Assembly: GCA_947594595.1 (NCBI GenBank)
Contig: CANQEE010000006.1
Coordinates: 1 to 36,182, forward strand
Length of the DNA: 36,182 nt
Origin: an uncultured Bacilli bacterium
GTDB taxonomy: Bacteria > Bacillota_I > Bacilli_A > RF39 > UBA660
Direction: 5' to 3'
The notes beneath the pieces are model-generated. The model searched no databases. It worked only from the letters and a program-made list of their open reading frames with translations, and was not told the origin of the DNA. This document shows, one piece after another, positions 7,992-15,348 of this stretch (the stretch's first letter is position 1; the number at the start of each line of letters is the position of its first letter). Position numbers and translations under genes: made by a program.

Positions 7992-8207
7992 ATGGCAGAA
8001 CATTTTCGTAAAAAGAAAAAAGTTTGTTTGATGTGTACAGGGAAAACCATTGATTATAAAGATGTAGAAACATTAAAAAAATATATCAATGAAAAAGGAA
8101 AAATACTTCCACGACGCGCAACAGGAAATTGTGCACGTCATCAAAGATTTATTGCTGGACAAATCAAAAGAGCAAGAGCAATTGGATTATTGCCTTATAC
8201 AAAGTAG
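7992..8207 (+). CDS. rpsR: 30S ribosomal protein S18, zinc-binding type
   Basis: S18 is the partner of S6 on the 30S platform. Conserved segments are [23 protein letters not shown] and the C-terminal [12 protein letters not shown]. At 71 residues it is slightly shorter than B. subtilis S18. Unlike the B. subtilis protein it keeps four potential zinc ligands, C12, C15, C47 and H50 (CLMC and CARH), so it is the C+ form. An AAAAAGGAGG site lies nine bases before the ATG, and the gene closes the operon with a terminator that starts on its stop codon. Confidence 0.97.
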   Translation: MAEHFRKKKKVCLMCTGKTIDYKDVETLKKYINEKGKILPRRATGNCARHQRFIAGQIKRARAIGLLPYTK

Positions 8208-8234
8208 AATAACAAAAAAGTTATTCTTTTTTTT
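8207..8234 (+). terminator. Strong intrinsic terminator after rpsR
   Basis: Perfect 7-bp stem GAATAAC (8207-8213)/GTTATTC (8220-8226) with an A6 loop, followed by eight Ts (8227-8234). The left arm begins with the final G of the rpsR stop codon. Confidence 0.9.
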
Positions 8235-8248
8235 CAAAAATCATTCCC

Positions 8249-8277
8249 TTTAAAAATCATGTTCTTTGTAGTACAAT
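8249..8277 (+). promoter_or_regulatory. Promoter of gdpP-rplI-dnaB block
   Basis: TTTAAA (8249-8254), a 17-base spacer and TACAAT (8272-8277), placed directly after the rpsR terminator. Confidence 0.6.
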
Positions 8278-8306
8278 ATAGATAGAAAATGATTGAGGAG
8301 GAAAAG

Positions 8307-9302
8307 ATGAAAATTATTGAAAAGAAAAAAGCACTCCAAAAAAAGTTTAAAAAAGCAAAAACCATCTTTATTGTAGCGCATAAAGATTTAGATTTAGATG
8401 CATTAGGAAGTTCGATAGGAATTTATTCTGTTTTAGAAAAAATGAAAAAGAATTGTTTTCTTATTATTGATGACAAAAGAAATGAAGCAGGTGTATCAAA
8501 AGTCTTACAAGAATTAGATGGATGTTTAAATATTATTTCATCACAAATGATCCAAGATTATCTATATCCAAGGATGAAAAAAAATCTTCTTTTAATTCTA
8601 GATACTAATAAAAAAGAATTACTTCAGAGTGAGGAGATCTTAGATTTTTTTGAGATAGAGCAAAGAGTCATTTTAGATCATCATGATAAGGGAAAAACTT
8701 CCATTGAAACAGGACTTGAACTAATAGATCCAGAAGTTTCTAGTACCTGTGAAATGGTTGCAGCTTTCATTGAAAACTATCAAATTCAAATTGATCCATA
8801 TTACAGTACTTTGGTATTAGCAGGAATCGTTTTAGATACAAATAATTTCACATTAAAAACAACAGAGGATACCTACTATGCTGCATATTTTTTAGCAAAC
8901 CAAGGAGCTTCTTCTAAAAAAGTACAGTATTTATTAAAACAAGATCTGAAAGAATATATTGAAAGACAAAAATTACTCCTCAATGTGAAGATCTTTGATA
9001 AAACCATTGCAATTTCAAAAGGAGGCGCCTATACTATTTACCGACGAGAAGATTTGGCGAAGGTTGCTGATACACTCCTTTTCTTTAATGATATAGAAAC
9101 AGCTTTTGTAATTGGAAAAGTATCCGAAAAAACTATTGGAATCAGTGGAAGAAGTCTTGGAAAACTCAACGTAGGAAAAATTTTATCTTCTTTCAATGGA
9201 GGAGGAGACGAAAATGGAGGAGCAGCAAGAATTGAAAAAAGTACAATAACAAAAGTAGAAGCAAGTCTTGAAAAACTCTTAAAAGAAATGGAGAGAGAAT
9301 AG
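8307..9302 (+). CDS. gdpP: Minimal GdpP-like DHH/DHHA1 phosphodiesterase
   Basis: Predicted cyclic-di-AMP (or pGpG/oligonucleotide) phosphodiesterase. The DHH domain shows HKDLDLDALG (H25, D29, D31) and DHH at 124-126. PEVSSTCEMVAAFIE, LAGIVLDTNNFTLKT and QGASSKKVQYLLKQ match GdpP rather than NrnA. It lies immediately before rplI and dnaB, the usual GdpP position. B. subtilis GdpP is about 650 residues with two membrane helices, a PAS and a degenerate GGDEF domain. This protein has only 331 residues and none of those. The DHHA1 glycine loop reads FNGGGDENGGAA where GdpP normally has GGGGH, so a usual His appears replaced by Asp. ATG 8307 is chosen for its GAGGAGGAA site; ATG 8289 would add six residues. 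Confidence 0.8.
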   Translation: MKIIEKKKALQKKFKKAKTIFIVAHKDLDLDALGSSIGIYSVLEKMKKNCFLIIDDKRNEAGVSKVLQELDGCLNIISSQMIQDYLYPRMKKNLLLILDTNKKELLQSEEILDFFEIEQRVILDHHDKGKTSIETGLELIDPEVSSTCEMVAAFIENYQIQIDPYYSTLVLAGIVLDTNNFTLKTTEDTYYAAYFLANQGASSKKVQYLLKQDLKEYIERQKLLLNVKIFDKTIAISKGGAYTIYRREDLAKVADTLLFFNDIETAFVIGKVSEKTIGISGRSLGKLNVGKILSSFNGGGDENGGAARIEKSTITKVEASLEKLLKEMERE

Positions 9303-9743
9303 ATGCAAGTAATTTTTATTAAAGACTTAAAAGGGCAAGGAAAAAAAGGCGAAATAAAAAATGTAAAAGATGGTTATGCAGAGAATTTTTTAATAAAAAA
9401 GGGGTATGCTGTCGTTGCAAATGAAAAAAATAAATCAAAACTAAAAGAGGAACAAAAAAAGAAGCAAAAAGAAACACTTTTGAAAAAAGAACAGGCAGAA
9501 GTAATTAAAAAACAACTCGAACAAGAGCTATTTACTTTTTCTGTTAAAACGGGTCAAGGGGATAAAGTTTTTGGAAGTATCAGTATTAAACAAATTAAGG
9601 AAGCTTTAATGAAAAAAGGGTATTCAATAGAAAAAACACAAATCAAACCATTGACCCCACTTTCTAGCTTAGGATTTCATGATGTAGAAATTCTTCTCTA
9701 TCAGGAGGTAAAAGCTAAAATAAAGGTTCATTTAGTGAAGTAG
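9303..9743 (+). CDS. rplI: 50S ribosomal protein L9
   Basis: L9 binds 23S rRNA near the base of the L1 stalk and helps limit frameshifting. The N-terminal domain is recognisable ([20 protein letters not shown], then [14 protein letters not shown]). A Lys/Glu-rich connecting helix occupies about residues 40-75 and the C-terminal domain begins near 80 ([19 protein letters not shown]). Length 146 is normal. The start codon follows the gdpP stop directly (9302/9303), with GGAGAG inside the end of gdpP as the ribosome-binding site, so the two genes are coupled. Confidence 0.97.
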   Translation: MQVIFIKDLKGQGKKGEIKNVKDGYAENFLIKKGYAVVANEKNKSKLKEEQKKKQKETLLKKEQAEVIKKQLEQELFTFSVKTGQGDKVFGSISIKQIKEALMKKGYSIEKTQIKPLTPLSSLGFHDVEILLYQEVKAKIKVHLVK

Positions 9744-9752
9744 GAGGCGTGT

Positions 9753-11099
9753 ATGGCACTACGAAAATTACCACACAATTTAGAAGCAGAAGAAAGTGTT
9801 TTAGGTGCATGTTTTCTTTCTAAAGAGGCATTAAATACAGCAGTTGAAAATTTAACAGAAGAATCTTTTTATGATGAAAAAAATGCAAAGATTTTCCGAG
9901 CACTCACCAATCTTGTAGAGCAAAAAATTCCTGTTGATCTAACAACAGTTACTAGTGAATTACAAAATAAAAATTGGTTGCAAGAAGCAGGGGGTGTTCC
10001 ATATCTTGCTGAAGTTGTTAATTTTGTTCCAACAAGTGCGAATGTAATGTATTATATTAAAGAAGTAGAAGATAATGCTATTTTGAGAAAACTGATTGAG
10101 ACAGCAACCAACATTGCAACTTCTGGATATAATAAAGAAGAAAATATTAACGAAACATTAGATGAAGCAGAAAGAAAAATATTATCACTTTCAAAGAATC
10201 GTAAAACAAGTGAATTTCGTTCTATTCAGGAAGTTTTGATTAAAACACAAAACAATCTAGAACGTCTTGCCTCTTCCAAAGGAGATATAACAGGGCTTCC
10301 TACTGGATGGTATGATTTAGATAAATTAACTTCTGGACTTCATGAAAATGAATTGATTATTATAGCAGCGCGTCCTGCAATGGGAAAAACGGCTCTTGCT
10401 TTGAATTTGGCTACCAATGTATCCATGAATACTGATAAAACAGTCGCAGTATTTACTCTAGAAATGGGCGCTGAGCAAATTGCCAATCGAATTCTCTCTT
10501 CTCTAGGTCAAATAGAAGGATATAAACTTCGCACAGGAAACTTATTGAATCAAGATTGGAAAAGAATCAATGAAGCTGTAAGTCAGTTGGAAAATGCTTC
10601 CCTTTATATTGATGATACGCCAGGAATTAGTATTGGAGAAATACGAGCAAAGTGTAGAAGACTTGCTGCTAGTGAACAAGGGTTAGGGCTCGTTGTAATT
10701 GATTATTTACAATTGATTTCAGGTGGGAAAAATTATGGAAGCAATCGACAACAAGAGGTTGCAGACATTTCCAGGAGTCTTAAAACATTGGCTATGGAGT
10801 TAAAAATACCGATTGTCGCTTTAGCTCAATTATCTCGTGCAGTAGAAGGAAGAGAAGACAAACGTCCTATGATGAGCGATTTAAGAGAATCTGGATCCAT
10901 TGAACAAGATGCAGATATTGTTGCTTTTCTTTACCGAGATGATTACTATAATAAAGAAGTAAAATTAAATGAAAATACAAGCATTAGTGAACTAATTATA
11001 GGGAAACATCGAAACGGATCAACAGCTACCATAGAACTCTTATTTAAAAAGGATACCAGTACATTTTTAAATTTAACAAAGGATAAGAAGGAGGAATAA
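9753..11099 (+). CDS. dnaB: Replicative DNA helicase DnaB (DnaC in Bacillus)
   Basis: Hexameric RecA-type helicase that unwinds DNA at the fork and recruits primase. The N-terminal domain starts with LPHNLEAEESVLGACF. After a linker (EFRSIQEVL) comes the ATPase domain with Walker A ARPAMGKT ending at residue 213, the FTLEMGAEQ motif, the Walker B segment VIDYLQLI, and QLSRAVEGREDKRPMMSDLRESGSIEQDAD with the arginine-finger region. Length 448 is typical. It sits nine bases after rplI, the conserved rplI-dnaB pairing of Bacilli, with TAGGAGG as ribosome-binding site. No intein is present. Confidence 0.97.
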   Translation: MALRKLPHNLEAEESVLGACFLSKEALNTAVENLTEESFYDEKNAKIFRALTNLVEQKIPVDLTTVTSELQNKNWLQEAGGVPYLAEVVNFVPTSANVMYYIKEVEDNAILRKLIETATNIATSGYNKEENINETLDEAERKILSLSKNRKTSEFRSIQEVLIKTQNNLERLASSKGDITGLPTGWYDLDKLTSGLHENELIIIAARPAMGKTALALNLATNVSMNTDKTVAVFTLEMGAEQIANRILSSLGQIEGYKLRTGNLLNQDWKRINEAVSQLENASLYIDDTPGISIGEIRAKCRRLAASEQGLGLVVIDYLQLISGGKNYGSNRQQEVADISRSLKTLAMELKIPIVALAQLSRAVEGREDKRPMMSDLRESGSIEQDADIVAFLYRDDYYNKEVKLNENTSISELIIGKHRNGSTATIELLFKKDTSTFLNLTKDKKEE

Positions 11100-11101
11100 G
11101 A

Positions 11102-12568
11102 ATGAATTTAAAAAACATCTTGCAAGTAAGTATCGCCTTGATTCTTTCAGCATTTTTACTTGCCTTTACACCACAACAAAGAAATAATGAACCTCACCAA
11201 GTCTATCGTGTTTATTTAAAAGGAAAATCATTAGGTCTTATTCAATCAAAAAAAGCCTTAGAAGATTATATTGATCAAGAACAACAGGCTTTAAAAGAAA
11301 AATACAATGTAAAAAAAGTATATACACCCACCGATTTAGATATTGAGAAAGAAGTTACTTATGATGAAAAAATTATAAGTACAGAAGATATTTATAATCA
11401 AATCAAAAACATTACACCTTTTACCATCAATGGGTACAGTATTATTATCAAAGGAATTGAAGATAAAGATGAGGAAGGAAATGAAATTACAACAGAAGAT
11501 AAAGTAATTTATGTACTTGATAAAAAAATTTTTGAAGAAGCAGTAAACAATACAATTCGTTCTTTTATTGATAATGATGCCTATGAAGCTTATTTAAATA
11601 ATACACAAGCGGCAATTAAAGAGACCGGAAGTAAAATTGAAAATGTGTATATTAAAAATAAAATATTGATTCGAGAACAAACAATTCCAACAGATGAGAC
11701 AATTTATCAAACTACAGATGATTTATCTAAATATTTATTATTTGGAACTTTGAAAGAACAAAAAAAGTATACCGTTCAAGAAGGAGATACCATTAGTGAT
11801 GTATCTTTTAATAATAAGATCTCTAATGAAGAATTTTTAGTTGCCAATCCTCAATTTCAAGATGAAAATAGTTTGCTTTTTCCAGGACAACAAGTAACAC
11901 TTGGAATTTTACAACCTCAATTTAGTTTGGTAGAGGAAGATCATGTAGTGGAACTTCAAGAAGTAAAATATACAAGAGAAGTTAGATACGATAATAATTT
12001 ACTGATCGGAACTACCAATGTGATCCAAGAAGGACAAAATGGATTATCAAAGTTAACAAGAAAGACACAAAAAATCAATGGACAAATGACGTCTACAGTT
12101 ACAGTTTCTACAGAAGAAATTAAGCCAGCAGTAAACGAAATTGTTGTTCGTGGTGGTAGAGAAAGTGAAATTGGAGATGCCGGGTATTGGGCATGGCCAA
12201 CCAAAACACCTTATACACTTTCATCTGGATTTGGATATCGTTGGGGAACACTTCATGATGGACAAGATATTGCAGGTTGTGGATATGGATCTCCAATTTA
12301 TGCAGCAAACAATGGAGTTGTTGTAGAAACAGGAAATAGATGGCCGAATGGAATTTATGCAGTAATCAATCACAACAATGGATACTATACAATTTATGCT
12401 CATATGTCAGCACTTTATGTCCAAAAAGGGGAGGTTGTTTCTATGAGTCAAGTAATCGGTGCAATGGGTCAAACAGGTTTTGCGACAGGAGTCCATTTGC
12501 ATTTTGGGGTATGGAAAGGGTACCCATATTTTGGAGGAGTTGCAATCAATCCTCTAAGTTTATACTAA
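11102..12568 (+). CDS. Secreted M23 metallopeptidase with LysM and G5-like domains
   Basis: Peptidoglycan endopeptidase exported by an N-terminal signal or anchor (hydrophobic residues 7-22). Residues ~30-215 form an alpha/beta region common in Firmicute M23 proteins. A LysM domain starts about 220 (KYTVQEGDTISDVSFNN to LLFPGQQVTLG). A G5-like region follows (VKYTREVRYDNNLLIGTTN to EIVVRGG). The C-terminal M23 domain carries zinc ligands H385 and D389 (HDGQD) and H465/H467 (HLHFG). It is 488 residues long and likely acts in wall remodelling, which argues that the organism has a peptidoglycan wall. It follows dnaB by two bases with a GGAGG site inside the dnaB end. The neighbouring walJ gene also belongs to wall/WalRK-type loci. 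Confidence 0.9.
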   Translation: MNLKNILQVSIALILSAFLLAFTPQQRNNEPHQVYRVYLKGKSLGLIQSKKALEDYIDQEQQALKEKYNVKKVYTPTDLDIEKEVTYDEKIISTEDIYNQIKNITPFTINGYSIIIKGIEDKDEEGNEITTEDKVIYVLDKKIFEEAVNNTIRSFIDNDAYEAYLNNTQAAIKETGSKIENVYIKNKILIREQTIPTDETIYQTTDDLSKYLLFGTLKEQKKYTVQEGDTISDVSFNNKISNEEFLVANPQFQDENSLLFPGQQVTLGILQPQFSLVEEDHVVELQEVKYTREVRYDNNLLIGTTNVIQEGQNGLSKLTRKTQKINGQMTSTVTVSTEEIKPAVNEIVVRGGRESEIGDAGYWAWPTKTPYTLSSGFGYRWGTLHDGQDIAGCGYGSPIYAANNGVVVETGNRWPNGIYAVINHNNGYYTIYAHMSALYVQKGEVVSMSQVIGAMGQTGFATGVHLHFGVWKGYPYFGGVAINPLSLY

Positions 12569-12569
12569 G

Positions 12570-13334
12570 ATGCTACAAATTAAATCATTTTCATCTGGAT
12601 CAAGCGGAAATTGTTCCTATGTAGAAACATCTTCTGGTAAAATTTTAATTGATGTTGGAATTTCCTATCATCGAATTGTAAAAGGATTAGAACTCCTTTC
12701 TAAAACCCTTGATGACTTAGATGGAATTTTAATTACACATACTCATAAAGATCATATTGCAGGTCTTCGTGTTCTAGCAAAGCATACAAAAACCAAATTT
12801 TATATTCAAGAGGGTATGTATAAAGAGGTAAAAGAATTGATTCCTAAAGAACAAATAGAATTTTTAATGCAAGAGACTCATATTAAAAAAATGTCTATAA
12901 CGACAATCCCAACAAGCCATGATATTACGCCTTCTTGTGGATTTCTCATTGAGGAAGGAGAAGAAAGTCTTGTCTATATAACAGATACAGGGTATTTGAA
13001 AGAAAAAACACTTCAGAATTTAAAAAATAAAACCATCTATTTTATTGAATCAAATCATGATGAAGAACTTTTGATGAATGGTTCTTATCCTTATCAGTTA
13101 AAACAAAGAATTTTAGGAGATAAAGGTCATCTTTCTAATCATTTAACAGCAAGATATTTAAAAGAAATGATTGGAAAAGATACTAAGTATATCATTTTAG
13201 CTCACTTAAGTCAAGATAATAATAAAGAAGAGTTAGCTCTTGAAACTGTTTCTTCAGAAATTAAGAAGACTCCATATTCTCCTTTTCTTTCTGTGGCAAG
13301 ACAAAACGAAGAAACAGAATTGATAGAGGTGTAA
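12570..13334 (+). CDS. walJ: MBL-fold hydrolase WalJ/YycJ
   Basis: Metallo-beta-lactamase-fold protein of the YycJ/WalJ family, linked in Bacilli to the WalRK regulon and proposed to act on DNA at the interface of replication and wall metabolism. The opening (SFSSGSSGNCSYVET) and the metal motif THTHKDHIAG (H57, H59, D61, H62) are characteristic. ESNHDEELL and GHLSNHLTARYL further on are family signatures. Length 254 fits. It begins one base after the M23 peptidase stop. In B. subtilis the yyc cluster ends with yycJ, while here walRK themselves are absent from the window. Confidence 0.9.
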   Translation: MLQIKSFSSGSSGNCSYVETSSGKILIDVGISYHRIVKGLELLSKTLDDLDGILITHTHKDHIAGLRVLAKHTKTKFYIQEGMYKEVKELIPKEQIEFLMQETHIKKMSITTIPTSHDITPSCGFLIEEGEESLVYITDTGYLKEKTLQNLKNKTIYFIESNHDEELLMNGSYPYQLKQRILGDKGHLSNHLTARYLKEMIGKDTKYIILAHLSQDNNKEELALETVSSEIKKTPYSPFLSVARQNEETELIEV

Positions 13335-13335
13335 A

Positions 13336-13785
13336 ATGAAACTGATTTGTGTTGGAAAATTAAAAGAAAAATATTTACAAGAAGCTGTCGTTGAATATCA
13401 AAAGAGAATTTGTCGTTATACAAAATTAGAATTGATTGAAATTGAAGATGTTTCCTTGAAAGACACAAAAAAAGTATTAGAAATAGAAGGACAAAAAATT
13501 TTAAATCATATTAAAGAAAAAGACTATGTAATTACTCTTGAAATAGAAGGAGAAATGATGGATTCTATTGCTTTTTCAAAAAATCATGAAGCCAAAGAAA
13601 TGCAGGGTCCAATTACTTTTGTAATTGGTGGAAGTGAAGGTCTTTCTCCAATGGTCAAGAAAAGGAGCAATCAAGCACTTTCTTTTTCTAAAATGACATT
13701 TCCACATCCTTTATTTCGAGTTCTTTTATTAGAGCAAATCTATCGAAGTTATAAAATTAGAAAGAATGAAACATATCATAAATAA
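13336..13785 (+). CDS. rlmH: 23S rRNA pseudouridine-1915 N3-methyltransferase RlmH
   Basis: SPOUT-class methyltransferase that methylates pseudouridine 1915 in helix 69 of 23S rRNA. Conserved elements are the start MKLICVGKLKEKY, the SAM-binding knot with FVIGGSEGLS, the MTFPHPLFRVLLLEQIYRSYKI stretch and the terminal YHK. At 149 residues it is about ten shorter than the usual 159, and the residue before YHK is Thr where Pro is normal. It follows walJ after one base, with GAGGTG near the walJ end as ribosome-binding site. In B. subtilis rlmH is also close to yycJ. Confidence 0.95.
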   Translation: MKLICVGKLKEKYLQEAVVEYQKRICRYTKLELIEIEDVSLKDTKKVLEIEGQKILNHIKEKDYVITLEIEGEMMDSIAFSKNHEAKEMQGPITFVIGGSEGLSPMVKKRSNQALSFSKMTFPHPLFRVLLLEQIYRSYKIRKNETYHK

Positions 13786-13797
13786 AAGGTGAATTTT

Positions 13798-14619
13798 ATG
13801 AAAGCAGATTTACACACTCATACCAAACATTCGGATGGTACATTATCTGTTCAAGAACTTGCAGCATATAAGAAAAAAGAAGGGTTTTCCCTGATTGCTA
13901 TAACGGATCATGATAATGTTGATGGTTATCAACAAATAAAACAGAAAACAGCAATTCCTGTTTTATTGGGCGTTGAACTATCTACGTATTATCGAGGAGA
14001 AAATATTCATTTATTAGGATATTTTAAAAAAAATAAGACTCCCTCAAAAGCTGTCCAAAAATTTTTAAAAGAGCAAGCACAAGCAAGATGTGAACGCGTT
14101 TTTAAAATAATAGAACTTTTAAAAGAACAAAAGATAGAAATACAGTATGAAGATGTTTTAAAGTATGCAGATGGTGCAGTTGCAAGACCTCATATCGCAA
14201 AAGCCATTCAAGAAAAATATAATCTTTCTTGGGAAGAAATATTTAATACCTATCTTGGAGATGATTGTCCATGCTATGTTCCTACGAAATATTTTTCTTT
14301 TCTTGATGCTCTTTCTTTTCTTCATGAAAATGATGCAATTGCAGTTGTTGCACATCCTCATTATCTTACTAAAAATCGTATAGAAGATTTAATTCCTTTT
14401 GGATTAGATGGGATTGAAATTCACTATCCTACTATGTCACTCAAACAACAAAAAAAATTCTTGAAATTGGCGAAAAAAGAAAATCTTCTAGTAACAGGAG
14501 GAAGTGATTTTCATGAAAAACAAAATGAAAAAAAAGAAGTCTATCCTTATGGATTAGAAGGAGATGAACTCCAAAAATTTTTACAAAAATTGGAAGTGAG
14601 AATAGATGATTGGAAATAG
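13798..14619 (+). CDS. PHP-domain phosphoesterase (TrpH/RNase AM-like)
   Basis: Metal-dependent phosphoesterase of the PHP superfamily. Metal-binding motifs are in order: DLHTHTKHSDG (H6, H8), TDHDNVDG, the Glu of GVELS, AHPHYL and the C-terminal GSDFHE. Close relatives are 3',5'-nucleotide phosphatases and 5'-3' exonucleases acting on RNA. The exact substrate is not visible. Length 273 is usual for the single-domain family. ATG 13798 is chosen since AAAAGGTGA ends six bases upstream; a GTG at 13789 lies inside that site. The 3' end overlaps ung by 14 bases. Confidence 0.87.
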   Translation: MKADLHTHTKHSDGTLSVQELAAYKKKEGFSLIAITDHDNVDGYQQIKQKTAIPVLLGVELSTYYRGENIHLLGYFKKNKTPSKAVQKFLKEQAQARCERVFKIIELLKEQKIEIQYEDVLKYADGAVARPHIAKAIQEKYNLSWEEIFNTYLGDDCPCYVPTKYFSFLDALSFLHENDAIAVVAHPHYLTKNRIEDLIPFGLDGIEIHYPTMSLKQQKKFLKLAKKENLLVTGGSDFHEKQNEKKEVYPYGLEGDELQKFLQKLEVRIDDWK

Positions 14620-15268
14620 CTGGGATTCTTATTTAAAAGAAGAATATCAAAAAGAATATTTTCAAAACCTACTAAAATTTATCCACCAAGAATATAAAGA
14701 AAAAATAATTTATCCTCCCAAGAATGAAATTTTCAATGCATTTCGCTATACTCCTTACGAAGAAGTAAAAGTTGTCATTTTAGGGCAAGATCCTTATCAT
14801 GGAGAAGGGCAGGCTCAAGGACTTTCTTTTTCTGTGCGAAATCATGTTGCGAAACCCCCTTCTTTGCAAAATATTTTTAAAGAACTAGAAGCAGATTTGA
14901 AAATTCCATATCCAACTAAAAACAGTCTCATTCCATGGACCAAACAAGGAGTGATGCTTTTAAATAGTGTTTTAACCGTTGAAAAAGATAAAGCTGCTTC
15001 TCATCGCCAAAAAGGTTGGGAAAAATTCACAGATCGAGTGATTCAACTTTTAAATGAAAGAGAAGATCCTATTGTTTTCTTATTATGGGGAAGTTATGCG
15101 AAAGCAAAAAGAGTTTTTATAACCAATCCAAATCATTATGTAATTGAATCAGCACATCCTTCTCCTTTTTCCGCTTATAATGGTTTTTTTGGCAGTAGAC
15201 CATTTTCCAAAACAAATGAATATTTGAAAAAAATGAATCAAAAAGAAATTGATTGGAGGATTGAATAA
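14606..15268 (+). CDS. ung: Uracil-DNA glycosylase (family 1)
   Basis: Removes uracil from DNA as the first step of base excision repair. The catalytic water-activating motif GQDPYHG (D62), the uracil-binding LSFSV, the LNSVLTVE strand and HPSPFSAYNGFFGSRPFS with catalytic H184 are all present. LLWGSYAK also matches the family. Length 220 is normal. The start overlaps the PHP gene end, indicating coupling. The 3' end doubles as the left arm of the following terminator. In many Bacilli ung lies near the same ywdF/rlmH region, so the context is unremarkable. Confidence 0.97.
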   Translation: MIGNSWDSYLKEEYQKEYFQNLLKFIHQEYKEKIIYPPKNEIFNAFRYTPYEEVKVVILGQDPYHGEGQAQGLSFSVRNHVAKPPSLQNIFKELEADLKIPYPTKNSLIPWTKQGVMLLNSVLTVEKDKAASHRQKGWEKFTDRVIQLLNEREDPIVFLLWGSYAKAKRVFITNPNHYVIESAHPSPFSAYNGFFGSRPFSKTNEYLKKMNQKEIDWRIE

Positions 15269-15281
15269 CTCCAATTTTTTT
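15252..15281 (+). terminator. Intrinsic terminator overlapping the ung 3' end
   Basis: ATTGGAG (15252-15258) pairs with CTCCAAT (15269-15275), followed by a T run to 15281. The left arm is coding sequence and the ung stop codon lies in the loop. Confidence 0.85.
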
Positions 15282-15292
15282 CTTAAGATTCA

Positions 15293-15321
15293 TTGACGAG
15301 TATTTATAATTTTACTATAAT
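15293..15321 (+). promoter_or_regulatory. Promoter of the M60/dockerin surface operon
   Basis: TTGACG (15293-15298), a 17-base spacer and a perfect TATAAT (15316-15321). AGGAGAA at 15336-15342 serves the ATG at 15349. The operon therefore has its own near-consensus promoter, separate from ung. Confidence 0.85.
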
Positions 15322-15348
15322 TAAATTATTAAAATAGGAGAATAGACC

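Noticed and set aside
12120-12624. Several overlapping open frames on both strands around the M23 domain
   Set aside because: All are shadows of the M23 peptidase reading frame. None has a plausible start region or recognisable protein.
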